DNA of 64,000 nucleotides from an uncultured Prevotella sp. Its GTDB lineage: Bacteria > Bacteroidota > Bacteroidia > Bacteroidales > Bacteroidaceae. A program made the translations under genes and the position numbers. The DNA lies in assembly GCA_900541575.1 (NCBI GenBank), contig UQKO01000004.1, positions 36,529-100,528 of the forward strand, read 5' to 3'. The notes under the pieces were generated by a model. That model ran no database searches, was not told the origin of the DNA, and saw nothing but the letters and a program-made list of their open reading frames with translations. Below, piece after piece: positions 59,351 through 64,000 of the stretch (positions within the stretch are counted from its first letter, which is position 1; the number at the start of each line of letters is the position of its first letter).

Positions 59351-60598
59351 ATGTTGAACATCAACCTTTCTCTCAATGAAATGATATTACCGATAAGCTT
59401 GGCTTTATCGGTATTGGCACTATTGCTGTTGTATGTTCTTCGGTTGCGTAACTATAAGCTACCCATACGATATGCGGCTTGGCAAAATGAAGCACAGGAA
59501 ATAGAAAGCGTTACCCATGATGCTCTTGTAGCAGCAGGAAGTGGTTATCCCTCAATTTCCATCATTATTCCTGTGGGAGAAAACGATCCTAGTCCCTCAG
59601 AATTGCTAGATAGTCTGTATGCCATGGATTATAGCGGAAAGTACGAAGTGATTATAGCGGATATGGGGCAAAATGATAAAGTGAAAGATGTGTATAAGCT
59701 GTATACATCTAATCACAATCATTTGCGTTACACATTTATTCCACATACCTCGCGTAATATTGAGCTACGCAAACTAGCCATCACACTTGGTATTAAAGCT
59801 GCTCGAGGCGAGTGGGCTATTGTCATTTCGCCCAATACGATACCTAAATCAAATGCTTGGCTAAAGCATTATGCTCAGAACCTTACAGAAGATCGTGATT
59901 TCGTAGAGGCATATTATAATTATGCTGACGATGATTCTCTGTATGCTCGCAGAGCCATATTGGAACGGGTTGGCGAATACACCATTCGTTTGCGAGCATT
60001 AGAGCGCAATGTTCTTGCTGGCTGCGGAAGTTCGAATTGGGCAATGCGCAAAAGTTGGTTTATGGAGAACAAAGGATTTGCGGATAGTTTGCCAATCACA
60101 TTTGGTGAGGAATCCATTATGGTCAATCGCCATGCCTCGGCCGAGCGTAGTTGCTTGCTTTGTTCACCTAAAACACGTCTTGTTGAAAACGTGCAAGACT
60201 CCAAACAATTTGCCTATGCCCGCATGAAGCGTTCCGAGATTCGTCACCGACTGACCAAAGACGCACGACGATTGTTCTGCATCGATGGTTGGGCTTCGAT
60301 GATGGTTTATCTCTATGCATTGTCGCTCCTTTTCTATATAGGAGGCCGTCTTTATTCCGACCTTCAACTTTCGGTATATACGCAGCAATGTCTTTATGCA
60401 GACATTACATGCTTATTGCTTATTGTGCTAGGACTTACTTATCCTGTATTATTGATTCGCAGAGGTCTCGAAGCTTTCGGCGAAAGAAAATATGGAGCTT
60501 ATGTATATTGGTTTGCTTTGATGAAACCTTTCTACAAAGCGGTGACATATCTGCATCGTATGGCTCACAAACAAGATTTTATAAGAAAATACATTTAA
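59351..60598 (+). CDS. Membrane-anchored GT2 glycosyltransferase
   Basis: A 415-aa family 2 glycosyltransferase. One N-terminal helix (MILPISLALSVLALLLLYVL), then the nucleotide-sugar domain (about residues 60-280; YPSISIIIPVGENDPSPSEL, GKYEVIIADMGQNDKV, ARGEWAIVISPNTIPKSNAW), then a second membrane region (MVYLYALSLLFYIGG and CLLLIVLGLTYPVLLIRRGL). This layout is that of polysaccharide or lipid-linked sugar transferases facing the cytoplasm. The substrate is unknown. The start at 59351 is preferred over the longer frame that overlaps the TrmH gene. Confidence 0.87.
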   Translation: MLNINLSLNEMILPISLALSVLALLLLYVLRLRNYKLPIRYAAWQNEAQEIESVTHDALVAAGSGYPSISIIIPVGENDPSPSELLDSLYAMDYSGKYEVIIADMGQNDKVKDVYKLYTSNHNHLRYTFIPHTSRNIELRKLAITLGIKAARGEWAIVISPNTIPKSNAWLKHYAQNLTEDRDFVEAYYNYADDDSLYARRAILERVGEYTIRLRALERNVLAGCGSSNWAMRKSWFMENKGFADSLPITFGEESIMVNRHASAERSCLLCSPKTRLVENVQDSKQFAYARMKRSEIRHRLTKDARRLFCIDGWASMMVYLYALSLLFYIGGRLYSDLQLSVYTQQCLYADITCLLLIVLGLTYPVLLIRRGLEAFGERKYGAYVYWFALMKPFYKAVTYLHRMAHKQDFIRKYI

Positions 60599-60731
60599 CA
60601 ACCCCGTTGTCCACAAGCGTTATTTGCAAGTAAGGAAAAGCTAGTTTCTGAGTATTTGATTCTCACGATAAAGATAGATAATCCCCTTCATTGTGCGTGC
60701 GGACACTTTTTAAACGATTATACGAGAAAAC

Positions 60732-61931
60732 ATGCCCAAGATTTCAGAAAGAGCAGTCATGATGCCTGAATCTCCTATCAGGAAGCTCGCTCCTTTGGCA
60801 ACGCAGGCCAAGGAAAATGGCATACACGTTTATCATCTCAATATAGGTCAGCCCGATCTTCCCACACCTCAAGCAGGTCTAGATGTATTGAAACATATAG
60901 ATCGTAAAGTCTTAGAATACAGTCCGAGTCAAGGCTTTCGCTCTTATCGCGAGAAACTAACACATTATTACGAGCAATACAATATTCATCTCTCTGCCGA
61001 CGATATCATCATCACATCGGGTGGTTCTGAGGCTGTATTGTTCGCATTTATGTCGTGCCTTAATCCAGGCGATGAAATTATTGTTCCCGAACCTGCTTAT
61101 GCCAACTATATGGCTTTTGCCATTTCTGCTGGCGCTCGTATTCGCACGATAGCTACTACCATAGAAGAAGGATTCTCTCTGCCCAAAGTAGAGAAGTTTG
61201 AAGAGTTAATCAATGAGCGCACACGAGCCATTTTGATATGCAATCCTAATAATCCCACGGGCTATTTGTACACTCGCCGAGAGATGAATCAGATTCGCGA
61301 TTTGGTAAAGAAATACGATCTATATCTCTTCTCCGACGAAGTATATCGCGAGTTTATTTATACAGGTTCACCTTATATTTCAGCCTGCCATCTTGAGGGC
61401 GTAGAACAGAATGTAGTGCTCATCGACTCTGTGTCAAAGCGATATAGTGAGTGCGGTATACGTGTGGGAGCACTCATCACGAAGAATGAGGCTGTACGTA
61501 AAGCCGTTATGAAATTCTGTCAAGCCCGTTTGAGTCCTCCTTTGATAGGTCAGCTTGTGGCAGAAGCATCGCTCGATGCCACACCTGAGTATGCGCGCGA
61601 TGTATATGATGAATATGTGGAGCGCAGAAAATGCCTTATCGATGGCCTCAATCGTATTCCAGGTGTATATTCTCCCATTCCTATGGGCGCTTTCTATACA
61701 GTGGCCAAACTTCCTGTAGATGATGCCGAGAAATTCTGTGCATGGTGCCTTACGGATTTCCAATACGAAGGTGAAACGGTCATGATGGCTCCTGCAGCGG
61801 GATTTTATACCACACCTGGAGCTGGACGTAATCAAGTGCGTATTGCCTATGTGCTCAACAAACACGATCTTCAGCGCGCACTCTTTGTATTGCAAAAGGC
61901 ACTTGAAGCTTATCCCGGACATGAAATTTAA
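60732..61931 (+). CDS. Class I PLP-dependent aminotransferase (aspartate type)
   Basis: A 399-aa fold type I aminotransferase. The N-terminal HLNIGQPDLPTPQ and SPSQGFRSYREKL are typical; PLP is bound by ILICNPNNPTGYLYTRREMN, LFSDEVYREFIY (Asp and Tyr) and Lys in VLIDSVSKRYSECGIRVGAL. The C-terminal VRIAYVLNKHDLQRAL carries the substrate-carboxylate Arg. It is probably an aspartate or aromatic aminotransferase of the aspC-like group; the substrate is not determined. It stands alone, with a structured repeat 77 bp past the stop. Confidence 0.92.
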   Translation: MPKISERAVMMPESPIRKLAPLATQAKENGIHVYHLNIGQPDLPTPQAGLDVLKHIDRKVLEYSPSQGFRSYREKLTHYYEQYNIHLSADDIIITSGGSEAVLFAFMSCLNPGDEIIVPEPAYANYMAFAISAGARIRTIATTIEEGFSLPKVEKFEELINERTRAILICNPNNPTGYLYTRREMNQIRDLVKKYDLYLFSDEVYREFIYTGSPYISACHLEGVEQNVVLIDSVSKRYSECGIRVGALITKNEAVRKAVMKFCQARLSPPLIGQLVAEASLDATPEYARDVYDEYVERRKCLIDGLNRIPGVYSPIPMGAFYTVAKLPVDDAEKFCAWCLTDFQYEGETVMMAPAAGFYTTPGAGRNQVRIAYVLNKHDLQRALFVLQKALEAYPGHEI

Positions 61932-62008
61932 CTCAACTAAAGTCACGAGGTCGTAAAGTTTCCCTATGCAAGGGGAATAATATCACAGGAGTCTCGGATA
62001 GAAGAAAA

Positions 62009-62086
62009 GCGGACTGAATTATCGTGTAAGTCGAATGCAATCAAGTTTACTTGAACTGCTAAGACGCAGCCGATAATTCAGCCCGC
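62009..62086. repeat. Covarying hairpin repeat, copy 1
   Basis: Outer arms GCGGACTGAATTATCG (62009-62024) and CGATAATTCAGCCCGC (62071-62086) pair with one mismatch. Inside is a second hairpin, TCAAGT-TT-ACTTGA (62041-62054). Copy 2 at 63684-63752 matches 62 of 69 positions. The remainder of the gap, 62087-62376, has only a weak CCCTA/TAGGG hairpin near 62238. Confidence 0.8.
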
Positions 62087-62376
62087 CCATTCTAAATCCG
62101 AAATATGAATAATAGATTGATTTCATCCATAATCTGTAGCTATATCTAAATGAGACGATTTTTTACATCTTACGATTACATTTAGAGGATGTTACGCACG
62201 AGAAAAATGGTTGCATTAGGCTTTCCTATTTTGAATACCCTACCTTTAGGGAATTTTTAGCTAAATTCGAAACAAATGCTTCTAAATCTAAGTCAATCGA
62301 TTATTGTATGCTCTAGCCCCTAACGTTTCTAGAACATACTCTCATTACTTCCATTATTTCATACTATCATTCCGTT

Positions 62377-63639
62377 ATGCTCTCTTTGTTCTTATCACGC
62401 CGTTTTTTTAAGAATCAGTCCAACAAAGTGGATGGTTCTGTGAGAAAGGCTTCGCCACCAGCCTTATTCATAGCAACAACAGGCATTGCTGTAGGGCTGG
62501 CAGTTATGATTATTTCTATATGCTTTGTCAAGGGGTTTCAGCGTGAGGTAAGTAATAAGTTTACAGGCGTAGGCTCTTATCTGCAAGTGTTAGATATCAA
62601 TTCGTTTGGCTCACCCGATACCAATCCGATTGTGACGGATAATTTTATGCTTCAAAAGGTGAAGTCTGCACCAGGTGTAACCCATGTGCAGCGCGTATCG
62701 CGAAAGATGGGAATATTCAAGACTGATACAGACTTTGCAGGCATTGTGTTGAAAGGTGTAGGCTCCGACTTCGACTATCGCTTTATGAAACAATATCTCG
62801 TGTCGGGAAAGATGCCAAGTTTTAGCGAGAAAAGCTCGTCAAATCAGGTGGTTATATCTAAGACACTAGCCAATCAGTTAAAGCTTAAGGTAGGCGACAA
62901 GGTATATAGCTATTTCTTTTCCAATACTATCAAGCAGCGTAGATTTGAAGTAGTGGGTATTTATAACACCTACATGAAGCAGTTTGATAAGACCATGGTA
63001 TTGACAGATCTCTCCACCGTCAATCAGCTCAATCGATGGAAGCCTACTCAGAGTACGGCTGTTGAAGTGCAACTCACTTCATTCAATGTCATGCCTAAAA
63101 CTATGGCTTATCTGAAAAAAACTGTTGAGGGTAGGAAGGATGCTTACGGACACGTTCCAGCAGTGGTAACAGCCAATGAAAATCCACAGACAGCTTCTGT
63201 TCTCTCGTGGCTCAATTTGCTCGATTTGAATGTGATGGTGATTTTAGTCATTACAGCGATTGTCGCAGGATTTGCCATGATCAGCGGGTTGCTCATTTTG
63301 ATTCTAGAGCGCACTTCTACCATAGGTCTACTGAAAGCCTTGGGAGCCACAAATAGCCGCATACGTCACACATTCTTGCTCTATGCAGCATTCATAGTGG
63401 GAAAAGGTATGCTTTGGGGCAATATCTTAGGGCTTGGGCTCGTACTCTTGCAGCAACACTTCCATCTTGTAACTCTCGATCCTGAGACTTACTATGTAGC
63501 CACTGCGCCAGTAGAAATCAATGTGGTATGGATTGTTTTGCTCAATATGGTCACGCTTCTAATTAATATGCTGGCACTTGTTCTTCCTAGTTTCCTTGTG
63601 TCGAGAGTGCAACCTGCCAAAGCCATTCAGTTTGATTAA
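62377..63639 (+). CDS. LolC/E-like FtsX-family ABC permease
   Basis: A 420-aa inner-membrane permease. N-terminal helix ALFIATTGIAVGLAVMIISI, a periplasmic domain (about residues 55-260), and three C-terminal helices (LDLNVMVILVITAIVAGFAM; FLLYAAFIVGKGMLWGNILG; VWIVLLNMVTLLINMLALVL). The C-terminus VSRVQPAKAIQFD is the end motif of LolC/LolE proteins. These extract lipoproteins for transport to the outer membrane with a LolD ATPase, which is not adjacent. It may instead serve another MacB-like function. It lies between two copies of the hairpin repeat. Confidence 0.88.
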   Translation: MLSLFLSRRFFKNQSNKVDGSVRKASPPALFIATTGIAVGLAVMIISICFVKGFQREVSNKFTGVGSYLQVLDINSFGSPDTNPIVTDNFMLQKVKSAPGVTHVQRVSRKMGIFKTDTDFAGIVLKGVGSDFDYRFMKQYLVSGKMPSFSEKSSSNQVVISKTLANQLKLKVGDKVYSYFFSNTIKQRRFEVVGIYNTYMKQFDKTMVLTDLSTVNQLNRWKPTQSTAVEVQLTSFNVMPKTMAYLKKTVEGRKDAYGHVPAVVTANENPQTASVLSWLNLLDLNVMVILVITAIVAGFAMISGLLILILERTSTIGLLKALGATNSRIRHTFLLYAAFIVGKGMLWGNILGLGLVLLQQHFHLVTLDPETYYVATAPVEINVVWIVLLNMVTLLINMLALVLPSFLVSRVQPAKAIQFD

Positions 63640-63683
63640 GCACAATTTAAACGATCATATTTAAAGTTTTGGATTTAGTATGA

Positions 63684-63752
63684 GCGGGCTGAATTATCGT
63701 GCAAGTCGAATGCAATCAAGCTTGTTTGAATTGCTGAGACGCAGCCGATAAT
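63684..63752. repeat. Covarying hairpin repeat, copy 2
   Basis: Left arm GCGGGCTGAATTATCG (63684-63699), inner hairpin TCAAGC-TT-GTTTGA (63716-63729), and CGATAAT (63746-63752). The right arm then breaks off before CAGCCCGC. All 7 differences from copy 1 are transitions, and the inner stem keeps pairing by T-A to C-G and G-C to G-U changes. Confidence 0.8.
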
Positions 63753-63780
63753 GATGATAAAAGCCCAATGCTGTTCATAG

Positions 63781-63842
63781 CCCAGGGCAACGCCCTGGGT
63801 TTTCCGTGGGTAGTATTGTTACGCCCTGTAAGGTAGGGCGTA
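63781..63842. repeat. Two GC-rich palindromes upstream of the IS
   Basis: CCCAGGGC-AAC-GCCCTGGG (63781-63799) and TACGCCCT/AGGGCGTA (63820-63842) are perfect hairpins 20 bp apart. Such GC palindromes are common in intergenic DNA of some Bacteroidetes. They lie just outside the IS end. Confidence 0.65.
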
Positions 63843-63854
63843 TCGTTCTTGCTC

Positions 63855-64000
63855 ATTTAGGGTCAGCGGATATTTCCGGTTGGTATGATGGTAAAAAGCG
63901 CTTGCTCATATCATGCATATTGAGTAGCTTTGCATCATGGAATCAATAAAACTATTACGTGCTATATTGCCAGAGGTGTTGATAGATAATTTTGATGTTG
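63855..64000 (+). mobile_element. ISAon1-like insertion sequence, left end
   Basis: The left end of an insertion sequence runs off the window. Its tip (63855-63925) recurs without a transposase at 5230-5297. The exact terminal inverted repeat and target duplication cannot be defined without the right end. Confidence 0.55.
63937..64000 (+). CDS. ISAon1-family transposase, N-terminal part (cut by window end)
   Basis: An ATG at 63937 opens a frame that continues past the end of the window. The 21 visible residues begin MESIKLLRAILPEVLIDNFD, which fits the N-terminus of ISAon1-family transposases of Bacteroidetes (short acidic/hydrophobic LLRxxLPExLxxxFD opening). The catalytic DDE residues are beyond the window. 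The call depends on recall of this N-terminal pattern. Confidence 0.55.
   Translation, partial: MESIKLLRAILPEVLIDNFDV

Overview
The window looks like a stretch of core chromosome from a member of the Bacteroidales (Bacteroidetes), possibly Prevotellaceae-like. The phylum is supported by promoters of the form TTTG-N18/20-TAnnTTTG, by the near absence of Shine-Dalgarno sequences, by a type IX secretion plug protein, a TamL lipoprotein, the trpBEGDCFA gene order, a VOR/KOR-type oxidoreductase cluster and an ISAon1-like transposase. Genus level is a guess. No rRNA, tRNA, CRISPR array, phage or plasmid module was seen; the genes are mostly housekeeping, and the accessory signals sit in the intergenic DNA.

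Layout. 0.2-5 kb: pheS, a nadC-dipeptidase pair, and a short J-domain chaperone. 5-6.7 kb: an eroded region with a small promoter-terminator unit, an IS-end remnant, a dispersed 22-bp-period repeat and a frameshifted lipoprotein gene. 6.7-16.3 kb (+): a large secreted MG2-like protein, RNase P RNA on the minus strand, a GH29 fucosidase, the T9SS plug protein, a 2-hydroxyacid dehydrogenase, a TRIC channel and hemW. 16.3-21.1 kb (-): rmuC, a WalJ-like hydrolase and tamL. 21.5 kb: a DUF4468 protein, then a perfect 36-bp inverted repeat. 22.4-29.1 kb (-): the complete trp operon behind a leader that reads as a ribosome-dependent attenuator. 29.2-41 kb (-): an acyltransferase, a 2-oxoacid:ferredoxin oxidoreductase cluster, an AmgK-like/RapZ-C fusion with an ABC transporter, rsmE and a bifunctional nuclease. 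41-44.2 kb: a second copy of the 22-bp repeat element and malQ. 44.4-44.7 kb: a structured 6S-like RNA candidate and a 113-bp inverted repeat. 44.9-64 kb (+): nadE, a BatD-like protein, htrA, galE, nspC, metA, transketolase, rpiB, HU, a tiny basic ribosome-type protein, RNase G, a TrmH methyltransferase, a GT2 glycosyltransferase, an aminotransferase, a LolC/E-like permease and the start of an IS transposase.

How the genes work together. The trp genes cover chorismate to tryptophan under one promoter and one attenuator, with trpA ending toward the 36-bp hairpin. The VOR cluster encodes a four-subunit ferredoxin-linked oxidoreductase. nadC and nadE are two NAD-synthesis steps at separate sites. 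Transketolase and RpiB are adjacent in the pentose phosphate pathway. TamL, the T9SS plug, the LolC/E-like permease and BatD-like proteins belong to envelope biogenesis.

The most interesting signals are non-coding: the trp attenuator, the 6S-like RNA, two copies of a covarying ~70-nt hairpin element around the LolC/E-like gene, the two-copy 22-bp-period repeat, and the perfect 36-bp inverted repeat.
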